15,815 nt of DNA from assembly GCA_964370735.1 (NCBI GenBank), contig CAYJLC010000044.1:1-15815 (forward strand), written 5' to 3'. Of the stretch, positions 1 through 6,699 are shown piece by piece; position 1 is the first letter of the stretch; every line of letters starts with the position of its first letter. The stretch is from CAYJLC01 sp964370735. Lineage in GTDB: Bacteria; Bacillota; Clostridia; Oscillospirales; Butyricicoccaceae. A program made the translations under genes and the position numbers. A model generated the notes under the pieces. The model did not search any database and had not been told where the DNA came from. It was given only the letters and a program-made list of their open reading frames with translations.

Positions 1-32
1 GGTCGGGGGTTCAAATCCGTCCACCAGCTCCA
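1..32 (+). tRNA. tRNA 3' end (partial), possibly tRNA-Thr
   Basis: The window opens inside a tRNA. The T-loop TTCAAAT is at 10-16, the 3' acceptor strand CACCAGC at 22-28, the discriminator T at 29 and an encoded CCA at 30-32. The T-stem (5-9 with 17-21) has one G-G mismatch in the middle and one G-U pair. The anticodon lies outside the window. The acceptor end resembles clostridial tRNA-Thr as I recall it, so that identity is a guess. A hairpin terminator follows at once, so this is the last tRNA of its transcript. Confidence 0.85.
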
Positions 33-34
33 AG

Positions 35-58
35 AAAGTATCGAAAGATACTTTTTTT
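35..58 (+). terminator. Rho-independent terminator after the tRNA
   Basis: An 8-bp stem, AAAGTATC (35-42) and GATACTTT (47-54), is closed by a GAAA tetraloop and runs into a tract of T residues ending at 58. It begins two bases after the tRNA CCA end. Confidence 0.9.
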
Positions 59-65
59 GTTTTTA

Positions 66-101
66 TTAAGATTTCTTAAGAAACATTAAGAAAATTTTAA
101 G
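66..101 (+). promoter_or_regulatory. Array of four phased TTAAG repeats upstream of the lipoprotein promoter
   Basis: TTAAG occurs at 66-70, 76-80, 86-90 and 97-101, that is every 10, 10 and 11 bases, or one DNA turn. The last copy ends 10 bases before the -35 hexamer of the next promoter. Direct repeats of 5-6 bases with a 5-base spacer are the usual target of OmpR/PhoB-family response regulators; the CiaR box of streptococci (TTTAAG-N5-TTTAAG) is very close. I infer a binding site for at least two regulator dimers that activates the lipoprotein gene. No such regulator is encoded in the window. Confidence 0.6.
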
Positions 102-111
102 TTAACCTTAA

Positions 112-140
112 TTGCTTTTATTTCCCATTAATGGTATACT
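112..140 (+). promoter_or_regulatory. Sigma-A-type promoter for the lipoprotein gene
   Basis: TTGCTT (112-117) and TATACT (135-140) are separated by 17 bases, about 30 bases before the start codon. The -35 is imperfect, which fits a promoter helped by an activator bound at the TTAAG repeats just upstream. Confidence 0.6.
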
Positions 141-171
141 TTTATTATACTAAAGCAAAGGAGTGTTTATT

Positions 172-792
172 ATGAAAACATTAAAATTTATTCCCCTACT
201 ATCACTTGTATTTATTTTACAAGCGTGTACATTTATTCCTGACACACTTGAATCTTCTAAGGACCCACTTGAAACTACTACATCCGAGATTACTATATCA
301 GCAGATGATTACAACGCCCTTAAAGATGACTTTGATTCATTATCAGCAGACTACCAAGAGCTTTTAGCTGATTTTAACGAAAACACTTTAAATTCGTCTT
401 CTACTGCGTCTGAAGAAACTGTTGATGTAAAACTATCAGGTGGATTTACGGCTACTGTTCGTGGATTTATGCCTGACTATGTGTATTCTGATGATAATTC
501 AAATATTGTGATTTTGACTCTATTTCAAGATACACCATTTTTAATTAGCAAATATAATTTTGCCGACGTTAACCTTTCTGAAGAACTTGAAATTGGTGAA
601 ACTTATTACTTCCAATTTGAAGATTCATATTTATCTGGAATAACTCTAAGCGAAGTTTCAGATAACTCGTATATGTCACCTACCGAGGCTATTGAAAATT
701 ACGGTGTAACAATCGAAGGTTTTAGAGCACCTACCGAAGATGAACAAGGCTTAAACTCCGTTCAAATCTTTTTTGAAGTAGACGAAAAATAA
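172..792 (+). CDS. Predicted lipoprotein of unknown function
   Basis: A 206-residue protein with a classic lipoprotein signal: a Lys near the start, a hydrophobic stretch at residues 6-16 and a lipobox LQAC, so Cys19 would be lipidated and the protein held on the outer face of the membrane. Residues about 44-70 are Asp/Glu/Leu-rich and look like a short helix or coiled coil, followed by a Ser/Thr-rich linker and a probable beta-rich C-terminal domain (about 85-206). I do not recognise the family. The start is ATG 172, because AAGGAG (158-163) sits 8 bases upstream; an in-frame GTG at 163 overlaps that ribosome-binding site and is unlikely. The gene has its own promoter and terminator, so it is monocistronic. 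Its promoter carries the phased TTAAG repeats, suggesting two-component control, perhaps of an envelope response. Confidence 0.85.
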   Translation: MKTLKFIPLLSLVFILQACTFIPDTLESSKDPLETTTSEITISADDYNALKDDFDSLSADYQELLADFNENTLNSSSTASEETVDVKLSGGFTATVRGFMPDYVYSDDNSNIVILTLFQDTPFLISKYNFADVNLSEELEIGETYYFQFEDSYLSGITLSEVSDNSYMSPTEAIENYGVTIEGFRAPTEDEQGLNSVQIFFEVDEK

Positions 793-798
793 TTTTTT

Positions 799-830
799 AC
801 AGACATCACCAAAAGGATGTCTGTTTTTTT
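799..830 (+). terminator. Rho-independent terminator of the lipoprotein gene
   Basis: A 9-bp perfect stem, ACAGACATC (799-807) and GATGTCTGT (816-824), with an 8-base loop and a run of T residues to 830. It starts 6 bases after the stop codon. Confidence 0.9.
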
Positions 831-916
831 GCCTAAATTAGCGTTTCTCACATCTTAAACGTTAATATTTAATGAATTATCTAGAAATACACGTAAAAAA
901 TTCCATTATTATAAGG

Positions 917-954
917 TATAATATAATTGTGAAAAGAATATATATTAAGGAGGT
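917..954 (+). promoter_or_regulatory. -10 element and strong ribosome-binding site for msrAB
   Basis: TATAAT at 917-922 is a consensus -10, but I see no good -35 about 17 bases upstream (around 894-899), so the promoter is either weak or activator-dependent. AAGGAGG at 947-953 lies 8 bases before GTG 962 and sets the start of msrAB. Reading frame open before this point, including an ATG at 872, is upstream of the promoter and not expected to be translated. Confidence 0.5.
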
Positions 955-961
955 AACTAAA

Positions 962-2080
962 GTGCATAATAGTATTAAACCTATTGTCATCACACTTTTA
1001 ACTATTGCTACATGCATCGGTTTAGTAACTGCTATACCGAGCCAAGGAGAAGAAACTATGAGTCACGAAAAAATTGATGTTGAGAAATTAAAATCTGAAT
1101 ATGATTTAAAAACAATTTACCTTGCCGGAGGTTGCTTCTGGGGAGTAGAAGAATATATGGCGAGAATTCCTGGCGTTTATGATTCTTTATCTGGATATGC
1201 TAATGGTACAACAGAAAACCCTAGCTATGAAGATGTCCTTCATCGAAATACTGGACACGCAGAAACTGTTCGTGTGCTTTATAATCCTGATGAGGTTTCT
1301 TTAGCTACATTACTTGATAAATTTTTCGAAGTTGTAGACCCTACTAGCATAAACAAACAAGGAAATGATGTCGGAAGTCAATATCGTTCGGGTATATATT
1401 ACGATAATGACGAAGATATTTCTGCCATTAATGAGAAAATAGCAAAGCTAGAAACTGAATATTCCATACCTATCGTTGTAGAAGTATTACCACTAGATAA
1501 TTTCTATGATGCTGAAGATTATCACCAAGATTATTTGCAAAAAAATCCTAACGGCTACTGTCATATCGATTTATCAAAGGCAACAGAAGATTTAGATTTA
1601 TCTATCATAGAAAAAAACTATAAAGCACCATCTATCGACGATTTAAAAGAAGATTTAACAGATATGCAGTTTAATGTAACCCAAAATAATGGCACTGAAC
1701 CTGCACATAATAACGAGTATTACGATGAATTTGGCGAAGGAATATATGTGGACATCACAACAGGAGAGCCACTTTTCACATCAAATGATAAATTTGATTC
1801 TAGTTGTGGATGGCCTAGCTTTTCAAAACCAATCACAAGCTCAGTTATATCTGAACATTTCGATAATTCTTTTGGAATGGCAAGAACAGAAGTTCGCAGT
1901 CGCGCAGGCGATAGCCATTTAGGGCATGTTTTCCCTGACGGACCTAAGGAAACTGGTGGTCTAAGGTATTGTATAAATAGCGCTGCTCTTCGCTTTATTC
2001 CTTATGATGAAATGGAAGAAGCTGGTTATGGCTATTTAAAAGACACTGTTAAACCAAATGAACTTAATATCATTGAATAA
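962..2080 (+). CDS. msrAB: Bifunctional peptide-methionine (S)-S-oxide / (R)-S-oxide reductase MsrAB, exported or membrane-anchored
   Basis: A 372-residue fusion that reduces both epimers of methionine sulfoxide in proteins. The MsrA domain (about 50-205) has the GCFWG motif with nucleophile Cys58 and a likely resolving Cys200 in NPNGYC. The MsrB domain (about 225-350) has CGWPSF (Cys282), the RAGDSHLGHVFPDGP block and RYCINS with catalytic Cys337. It lacks the two CxxC zinc pairs of E. coli MsrB, like the MsrB part of neisserial PilB, but has no thioredoxin domain. Residues about 6-25 are a hydrophobic export or anchor segment. GTG 962 is chosen because AAGGAGG lies 8 bases upstream. A second good site, AAGGAG at 1044-1049, precedes an in-frame ATG at 1058 that would give a 340-residue cytosolic form. 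It is monocistronic and converges on the metallophosphoesterase gene. Confidence 0.95.
   Translation: MHNSIKPIVITLLTIATCIGLVTAIPSQGEETMSHEKIDVEKLKSEYDLKTIYLAGGCFWGVEEYMARIPGVYDSLSGYANGTTENPSYEDVLHRNTGHAETVRVLYNPDEVSLATLLDKFFEVVDPTSINKQGNDVGSQYRSGIYYDNDEDISAINEKIAKLETEYSIPIVVEVLPLDNFYDAEDYHQDYLQKNPNGYCHIDLSKATEDLDLSIIEKNYKAPSIDDLKEDLTDMQFNVTQNNGTEPAHNNEYYDEFGEGIYVDITTGEPLFTSNDKFDSSCGWPSFSKPITSSVISEHFDNSFGMARTEVRSRAGDSHLGHVFPDGPKETGGLRYCINSAALRFIPYDEMEEAGYGYLKDTVKPNELNIIE
1044..1060 (+). promoter_or_regulatory. Internal ribosome-binding site and alternative start of msrAB
   Basis: AAGGAG (1044-1049) lies 8 bases before ATG 1058, in the msrAB frame and just after the segment encoding the hydrophobic N-terminus. 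Initiation here would make MsrAB without the signal or anchor. Both this site and the upstream one are strong, so two forms are plausible. It could instead be a relic of a cytosolic ancestor to which a signal sequence was added. Confidence 0.5.
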
Positions 2081-2083
2081 TTA

Positions 2084-2125
2084 AAAAAACCGACTAATAG
2101 CTTAAAGCCTAATAGTCGGTTTTTT
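2084..2125. terminator. Bidirectional terminator between msrAB and the metallophosphoesterase gene
   Basis: The arms AAAAAACCGACTA (2084-2096) and TAGTCGGTTTTTT (2113-2125) pair over 13 bases. The A tract on the left and T tract on the right give a U tail in either direction. It lies 3 bases after the msrAB stop and 27 bases beyond the stop of the minus-strand metallophosphoesterase gene, so it probably ends both transcripts. Confidence 0.9.
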
Positions 2126-2151
2126 ATATAAAAAGTGTAGCTAAACTATCA

Positions 2152-2964
2152 CTAATATTTAAAATCTATTACCACGATTTCTGGTGGCACTAAAAATCTT
2201 GCATGAATTTTTGTCGTACCAATTCCCGAGGAAACGACGATTTTTTCCTCCTCATAATACCCTTTCACAAACTCTTCTGAACCAATCGGCAAAACAAGCT
2301 CCGTTAAAAACGGTATATTTATTTGCCCACCATGCGAATGCCCAGAAAGTGCTAGTGAATATGGAAAATCATAGCCCGGAACAGGGTCGCCTTCATGCGA
2401 AACAATGATATTTTGACCGGAAAGTTCTAGTGTTTTTACATAATCAAGTGTGGGATTGCCTAGCAAAGAATCATCCACACCGATAATATTAAGCCCTAAA
2501 GTTTCCAGAACTGACACGTCATTTATAAGCAAATTAAAGCCTATTTCAGCCATTATTTCCTTGTAAACCTGTTCTCCATAGCCTCCGTAATCATGGTTAC
2601 CCATGACCGCATATTTGCCCACATTAGCCTCTATATTTTTGAAGCTCAAAATGAGTTCTTCTTCATCAATTTTATCGTTCGTGTAGTCATCAATCAAATC
2701 GCCAGCAAAAATTACAATATCTGCATCTTGGGCATTAATTTCATCGACAATTTTATCAAAATCGTCTTTATCGTGCACATTTCTATAATGAGTATCGGAA
2801 AAAAGAACGATTTTAATTTCATTTTCATAATTTTCATTTGCGATAACATTTACTTCTGTAACATTTAGCATATTCGGTTCGTAGTGAAACGCATATACAT
2901 AAATCCCAGCGAAAAGAATACACAAAATAAAAATATTTCGGAAAAATCTTTTAATTGCTTTCAT
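2152..2964 (-). CDS. Membrane-anchored calcineurin-like metallophosphoesterase (YkuE/YaeI-like)
   Basis: A 270-residue protein. Residues 8-26 are a hydrophobic N-terminal anchor after a basic start (KRFFR), so the catalytic domain should face outward. The full dinuclear-metal motif set is present in order: FSDTH (Asp57, His59), AGDLID (Asp89), GNHDYG (Asn123, His124), VSHEGD (His190) and GHSHGGQ (His209, His211). This layout, including GHSHGGQ, is that of the YkuE/YaeI branch; some members have been linked to lipid or UDP-sugar phosphoesters, but substrate cannot be read from sequence. It is the last gene of the dnaX-led minus-strand block, 14 bases after the free-Met-sulfoxide reductase gene. 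The ribosome-binding site is weak (a GTAGG-like sequence). The probable terminator is the bidirectional hairpin at 2084-2125. Confidence 0.9.
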   Translation of the reverse strand: MKAIKRFFRNIFILCILFAGIYVYAFHYEPNMLNVTEVNVIANENYENEIKIVLFSDTHYRNVHDKDDFDKIVDEINAQDADIVIFAGDLIDDYTNDKIDEEELILSFKNIEANVGKYAVMGNHDYGGYGEQVYKEIMAEIGFNLLINDVSVLETLGLNIIGVDDSLLGNPTLDYVKTLELSGQNIIVSHEGDPVPGYDFPYSLALSGHSHGGQINIPFLTELVLPIGSEEFVKGYYEEEKIVVSSGIGTTKIHARFLVPPEIVVIDFKY

Positions 2965-2978
2965 TAAAACCTACTTTA

Positions 2979-3467
2979 TTAAAATTTAATTGGATGTTTT
3001 AGAGAAAATTCGCCTAATTTTGATGCTACCATCTCACAAATCTGCTTTTCTTCTTCCGAAAAGCGATTAAACTCTGGCGAATCAATATCTAAAACTCCTA
3101 TAACTTCCCCATTTGAAAAAATTGGACACACAATTTCGCTGTTTGAGGCGCTATCGCAGGCAATATGCCCATCAAATTCGTGCACATTCGCCACTAATTG
3201 CGTTTCCTTTGTAGAAACAGCCGTACCACAAACACCTCTGCCAATTTTTATTTTAGTGCACGCAAGTTTCCCTTGAAACGGACCTAAAATAAGCTCGTTA
3301 TTTTTCAAAAGATAAAACCCTGCCCAATTAATTTTGTCGAAAATTGCTGTCAAAAAAGCGCTAGTATTAGATAAAACCGAGATAAACTCGGTTTCGTCAG
3401 TTATTAAAGCGTCCATTTGTTTTGATAGAATTTCGAAATCAGCGTTTAAAACATTAATTTCTTTCAT
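2979..3467 (-). CDS. Free methionine-(R)-sulfoxide reductase (GAF domain, YebR/fRMsr family)
   Basis: A 162-residue single GAF domain that should reduce free L-methionine-(R)-sulfoxide in the cytosol. The three family cysteines are present: Cys70 (ACTKI), Cys80 (GRGVCG) and Cys104 (HIACD). Their spacing of 10 and 24 residues equals that of E. coli fRMsr (Cys84, 94, 118, from memory). Other family blocks are WAGFYLL, LGPFQG, SEIVCP and GVLDIDSP. Length is normal for the family. The gene begins 2 bases after the dCTP deaminase stop and ends 14 bases before the metallophosphoesterase start, so it is co-transcribed. With MsrAB less than 1 kb away on the other strand, the locus covers protein-bound and free oxidised methionine. 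This function is more specific than a general GAF protein, and the cysteine spacing makes me fairly sure. Confidence 0.93.
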   Translation of the reverse strand: MKEINVLNADFEILSKQMDALITDETEFISVLSNTSAFLTAIFDKINWAGFYLLKNNELILGPFQGKLACTKIKIGRGVCGTAVSTKETQLVANVHEFDGHIACDSASNSEIVCPIFSNGEVIGVLDIDSPEFNRFSEEEKQICEMVASKLGEFSLKHPIKF

Positions 3468-3469
3468 GA

Positions 3470-3997
3470 TTAATCCTTTTTCTCAAAATCTTTATACATC
3501 AAACTTGGCTGGATGCCAGTATTTTTATTATATTTACCACTGTTATAAAGTTCGTAATCGCCCTCAATATTGTGGTAGTAAATTTGACAAATATCTACAT
3601 TTGGGTAAATTTTAATTGGTTGAACACAGAAAATTTCAAGTGTCCAGTACCCTTCAAATCCGATATCGCCAAAACCTGCGGTTACATGGATAAATAAACC
3701 TAAACGACCAGTCGAAGACCTTCCTTCAAGCATAGGAACATATTTATCAGTTTTCGTAAACTCGCACGTTCTTCCTAAATAAAGTTTCCCAGGCTCTAGC
3801 CAAAGACCATCTTCAGGAATATCGATTTGCGATGTGCTGTTTGGTTTTTTCATATCTAATTTATCATTTTCATACACTAAAAGTTCGTTATGTAAGGTTA
3901 AATTATAGCTATTCGGGTTGATTTTTTTCTCGTCAAACGGCTCGATAAAAATCGTTTTCCCCATTTGCTTTTTGATTTCTAAACCTGATAAAATCAT
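3470..3997 (-). CDS. dcd: dCTP deaminase
   Basis: A 175-residue cytosolic trimeric-type enzyme expected to deaminate dCTP to dUTP, the usual route to dTMP in bacteria. Family motifs are clear: LEPGKLYLGRT, the substrate-binding block GRSSTGRLGL (92-101), HVTAGFGDIGFEG (104-116) and TLEI with the likely catalytic Glu121, ending with a SGKY...GIQPS tail that covers the active site in this family. Some relatives also hydrolyse dUTP (bifunctional Dcd-Dut); sequence reading alone cannot decide this here. It sits 11 bases after recR and 2 bases before the free-Met reductase. Supplying deoxynucleotides fits its place in an operon with dnaX and recR. Confidence 0.94.
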   Translation of the reverse strand: MILSGLEIKKQMGKTIFIEPFDEKKINPNSYNLTLHNELLVYENDKLDMKKPNSTSQIDIPEDGLWLEPGKLYLGRTCEFTKTDKYVPMLEGRSSTGRLGLFIHVTAGFGDIGFEGYWTLEIFCVQPIKIYPNVDICQIYYHNIEGDYELYNSGKYNKNTGIQPSLMYKDFEKKD

Positions 3998-4008
3998 ATT
4001 AATACTCC

Positions 4009-4611
4009 TTAAATTTCTCGTCTTCCGTCTAGCGCTCTTGATAGCGTCATCTCGTCGACATATTCTAAATTTCCACCAACAGGAAGCCCAAAAGCAAGCC
4101 TTGTAACTTTGATATCAGAAAATGGAGCTAAAAGCCTTTTGATATACATGGCAGTTGCTTCTCCATTTGTGTCTGGATTTGTGGCAAGAATTATTTCTTT
4201 AACATCAAAACTCCCCACACGCATTAAAAGTTCTTTAATGCGAATATCGTCGGGACCTATGTTGTTAATAGGCGAAATTGTTCCATGCAAAATGTGATAA
4301 GTTCCACGAAACTCTTTCATTTTTTCAAAAGCAATCACATCTTTTGGGTCAGAAACTACGCAAATAGTCTCTTTTTCTCGCGTATTATCCGAACAAATAT
4401 CACAAGTTTCTTCACTTGATAGATTTTGGCAAAATTTGCAAAACTTAATGCTTTTCTTCGCATTCACAACTGCATTTGCAAAGGCATTTACATCTTCTTC
4501 TGGCATATTAAGCACATAAAAAGCTAGTCTTTGTGCAGTTTTTGCCCCAATTCCAGGAAGTTTTGCGAAACTTTCGATTAGTTCTTCAATGTATGGTGCA
4601 AAATAACTCAT
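4009..4611 (-). CDS. recR: Recombination mediator protein RecR
   Basis: A 200-residue protein, the normal RecR length. It acts with RecO and RecF to load RecA at gaps and in daughter-strand repair. In order: a helix-hairpin-helix (LPGIGAKTAQRLA, 18-30), a C4 zinc finger (Cys58, Cys61, Cys70, Cys73) and a Toprim domain (about 82-175) with CVVSDPKD and the ATNPDTNGEATA block, then the conserved RLAFGLPVGGNLEYVDEMTLSRAL ring segment. The ATG directly follows the ybaB stop (TAAATG), indicating translational coupling. dnaX-ybaB-recR is a widely conserved bacterial gene order. Confidence 0.97.
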   Translation of the reverse strand: MSYFAPYIEELIESFAKLPGIGAKTAQRLAFYVLNMPEEDVNAFANAVVNAKKSIKFCKFCQNLSSEETCDICSDNTREKETICVVSDPKDVIAFEKMKEFRGTYHILHGTISPINNIGPDDIRIKELLMRVGSFDVKEIILATNPDTNGEATAMYIKRLLAPFSDIKVTRLAFGLPVGGNLEYVDEMTLSRALDGRREI

Positions 4612-4956
4612 TTAGAATAAACCACCAGGGATGCCCATTCCACCTGTTACTTTTTGCATTTCTTTTGCAGAAGTTTCATCAGCAACTTTTAAAGCTTCGT
4701 TTGCAGCTGTCATGATTAAATCTGTAAGCATTTCGATATCAGAAGCGTCAACTACCTCTGGTTTTATATCAAGCTTTGTGATAGTGTTTGCACCAGTAAC
4801 TGTTACAGTCACAGCGCCACCACCAGAAGATGCTGTATATTCTCTTTTTTCAAGTTCTTCTTGTAATTTTTTAATGTTAGATTGCATTTTTTGAGCTTGT
4901 TTAATCATATTAGACATATTGCCCATTCCGCCACCTGAAAATCCGCCTTTTTTCAT
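4612..4956 (-). CDS. Nucleoid-associated protein, YbaB/EbfC family
   Basis: A 114-residue small DNA-binding protein that normally forms dimers. A Gly/Met-rich start (residues 4-15) leads into the helix NMIKQAQKMQSNIKKLQEEL typical of the family, then the beta-hairpin core with GGGAVTVTVTG and ITKLDIKPEVVD, and a C-terminal helix LTDLIMTAANEAL. It starts 3 bases after the dnaX stop, with its GGAGG site inside the last dnaX codons, and ends exactly at the recR ATG. Its placement between dnaX and recR is the standard one; the family's role is thought to be chromosome organisation or recombination support. Confidence 0.96.
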   Translation of the reverse strand: MKKGGFSGGGMGNMSNMIKQAQKMQSNIKKLQEELEKREYTASSGGGAVTVTVTGANTITKLDIKPEVVDASDIEMLTDLIMTAANEALKVADETSAKEMQKVTGGMGIPGGLF

Positions 4957-4959
4957 TGT

Positions 4960-6522
4960 TTATTCCTCCGTAATTTCGATATTTTCATTTTTTAATTTAT
5001 TTAAAAGATGTTCAATAGAATTTTCGCCATCTTTTTTAACATTTAACTTTCGATTTTTCGAATTTAATATATTTACTTCAATATTTTCTTTAAAAACTGT
5101 CGAAAAACTTTTAGCGATGCTTAGTCTATCCTGATTTAGAGTATCATAAATATTATTGTCACTTACTACGATATTTATTTTATTTTGATTAAAAAATATC
5201 TTACTTTTTTTAATCATCATTATAATATGCATTTGAAGCTCACCCTTAACCCTCGTTAAAAGCTTTGATACTAAATTATCATCAGTTTCGCCAGCCACGT
5301 CTAAAATGCTTAGTTTTTCTAATTTTTCAGTAGTGACTTCTTGCTTTTTAGAAACTTCAACCGTTTTTTCTACCACCATTGGCTTATAATTTGAAATTTT
5401 GTCTTCAAGTTCAGCCATACGTTTTTCGATTGGTGTGTCTGACGTATTAAGTGGCTTACAAAGAGTTATCAGGCAAATTTCCACATCAACTTTTTTGCTA
5501 ACAGATTTTCCTAAAATAAGCAGTGTATTCGAAATTATCTTTATATAATGTTCTAGACTGTCATTTGCCACAAAAAGTTCCATAAAATCTTGCTCGCTTA
5601 CGCCATACATTAAATGATATGTATTGTCACTTGTTACTTTTGCGATTAAAATATCGCGATATAAGCCAAGAAGTTGCTTTGTAAGCGTAACTATTTCAAT
5701 ACCATCATTATATAATTCGTCAAGCTTTGTGATAGCACCTAGCGTATCTGACGTTTTTATGCACTTTGCAAGGTCGATAAGTCCAGAAAAACTGATGTTC
5801 CCTACCCTATCGCAAACTAATTCAGCCGTAATTGTGTTTTCATCACTTGTGATACATCTATCTAGAATTGAAAGTGCATCACGCATACCGCCCTCGGCAA
5901 GTTTTGCAATTATTTTAAGCGCATCTTTTTCAATCGTGAAATTTTCCAAATTCGCAACATATTCTAGCCTATCTTCGATATCAATTGAAGTAATTCGCTT
6001 AAAATCGAAACGTTGACAACGAGATAAAATCGTAGGCAGAACCTTATGAATTTCTGTTGTCGCTAAAATAAATAAAACGTGAGCTGGTGGTTCTTCTAGT
6101 GTTTTTAAAAGCGCATTAAATGCTTGCGTTGTTAGCATGTGCACTTCATCTATAATGTATACGCGTTTTTTAAGACTGGCTGGAGTGTATTTCGTTTCCT
6201 CCAAAAGCCCTCTAATATCGTCAACTTTATTGTTAGACGCGGCGTCAATTTCTAAAACATCTAGCGAACTTTCTCGATTTATAGAAAGGCATGCATCGCA
6301 AATATTACAAGGGTTTCCGTCCTCTGGATTTAAGCAGTTTACAGCTTTAGCCAAAATTTTAGCACAAGATGTCTTACCCGTACCTCTTGTGCCTGTAAAA
6401 ATATAAGCATGCGACACTCTGTCGGTTTTAACTTGGTTTTTTAGAATTTCTGTTATATGATTTTGCCCAGAAACATCTGTAAAGGTTTTTGGGCGATATT
6501 TTCTATAAAGAGCTTGATACAT
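4960..6522 (-). CDS. dnaX: DNA polymerase III subunits gamma/tau
   Basis: A 520-residue clamp-loader ATPase of the replisome. Seen in order: the MYQALYRKYRP start, Walker A GTRGTGKT (44-51), a zinc site (Cys63, 72, 75, 78), Walker B with DEVHML (125-130), the SRC arginine-finger motif (167-169), the lid and collar domains to about residue 360, a variable linker, and a C-terminal domain (about 400-510) that in tau normally contacts polymerase or helicase. AGGGAGG lies 6 bases before the ATG. The gene follows the SRP RNA by 27 bases and leads the operon dnaX-ybaB-recR-dcd-fRMsr-phosphoesterase. A run of seven A residues at codons 438-440 is followed by an immediate stop if the frame shifts by -1 (see findings). 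Confidence 0.97.
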   Translation of the reverse strand: MYQALYRKYRPKTFTDVSGQNHITEILKNQVKTDRVSHAYIFTGTRGTGKTSCAKILAKAVNCLNPEDGNPCNICDACLSINRESSLDVLEIDAASNNKVDDIRGLLEETKYTPASLKKRVYIIDEVHMLTTQAFNALLKTLEEPPAHVLFILATTEIHKVLPTILSRCQRFDFKRITSIDIEDRLEYVANLENFTIEKDALKIIAKLAEGGMRDALSILDRCITSDENTITAELVCDRVGNISFSGLIDLAKCIKTSDTLGAITKLDELYNDGIEIVTLTKQLLGLYRDILIAKVTSDNTYHLMYGVSEQDFMELFVANDSLEHYIKIISNTLLILGKSVSKKVDVEICLITLCKPLNTSDTPIEKRMAELEDKISNYKPMVVEKTVEVSKKQEVTTEKLEKLSILDVAGETDDNLVSKLLTRVKGELQMHIIMMIKKSKIFFNQNKINIVVSDNNIYDTLNQDRLSIAKSFSTVFKENIEVNILNSKNRKLNVKKDGENSIEHLLNKLKNENIEITEE

Positions 6523-6549
6523 AGAAAATCCTCCCTAAAAAATTTAAAA

Positions 6550-6691
6550 GACAGAAACAGAGCGTACTCAAAATCGGCTTCCTGACGGCACACGCTTGAA
6601 ATCTTAATGCTGCTCGGTTCCCCGCCTGACATGGTTCGAAATCTCACATTGCGTCAGACCAATTCGTCAACACACAGCTCTGTAAACTGCC
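6550..6691 (-). ncRNA. ffs: Signal recognition particle RNA, small bacterial type (4.5S-like)
   Basis: Read on the minus strand, this shows the SRP RNA tip: GTCAGG, CGG-GGAA-CCG tetraloop hairpin and AGCAGCA, the conserved Ffh-binding domain, followed by the CGTGTGCCG block. Further helices pair along the rod: CTGACG with CGTCAG, AATTGG with CCGATT, ACAGAGC (6683-6677) with GCTCTGT (6563-6557), and at the ends GGCAG (6691-6687) with CTGTC (6554-6550). The sigma-A promoter just upstream predicts a 5' end near 6691, matching the terminal helix. About 142 bases leave no room for the Alu domain of the large Bacillus-type RNA. The 3' end is followed by TTTT. Location upstream of dnaX is common in Firmicutes. 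Confidence 0.93.
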
Positions 6692-6699
6692 TATTTGCA

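Noticed and set aside
86..162. Tandem TTAAG repeats as a CRISPR or satellite array
   Set aside because: Repeat units are 5 bases with 5-6 base spacers and only four copies. The phasing with a promoter fits a regulator site, not a repeat array.
872..961. A longer msrAB start at ATG 872
   Set aside because: It lies upstream of the TATAAT at 917-922, lacks a ribosome-binding site and would add a charged stretch before the hydrophobic segment. GTG 962 with AAGGAGG is far better.
4009..4894. Plus-strand open frames opposite recR and ybaB
   Set aside because: They are mirror frames of two highly conserved genes with intact motifs and have no ribosome-binding sites or promoter.
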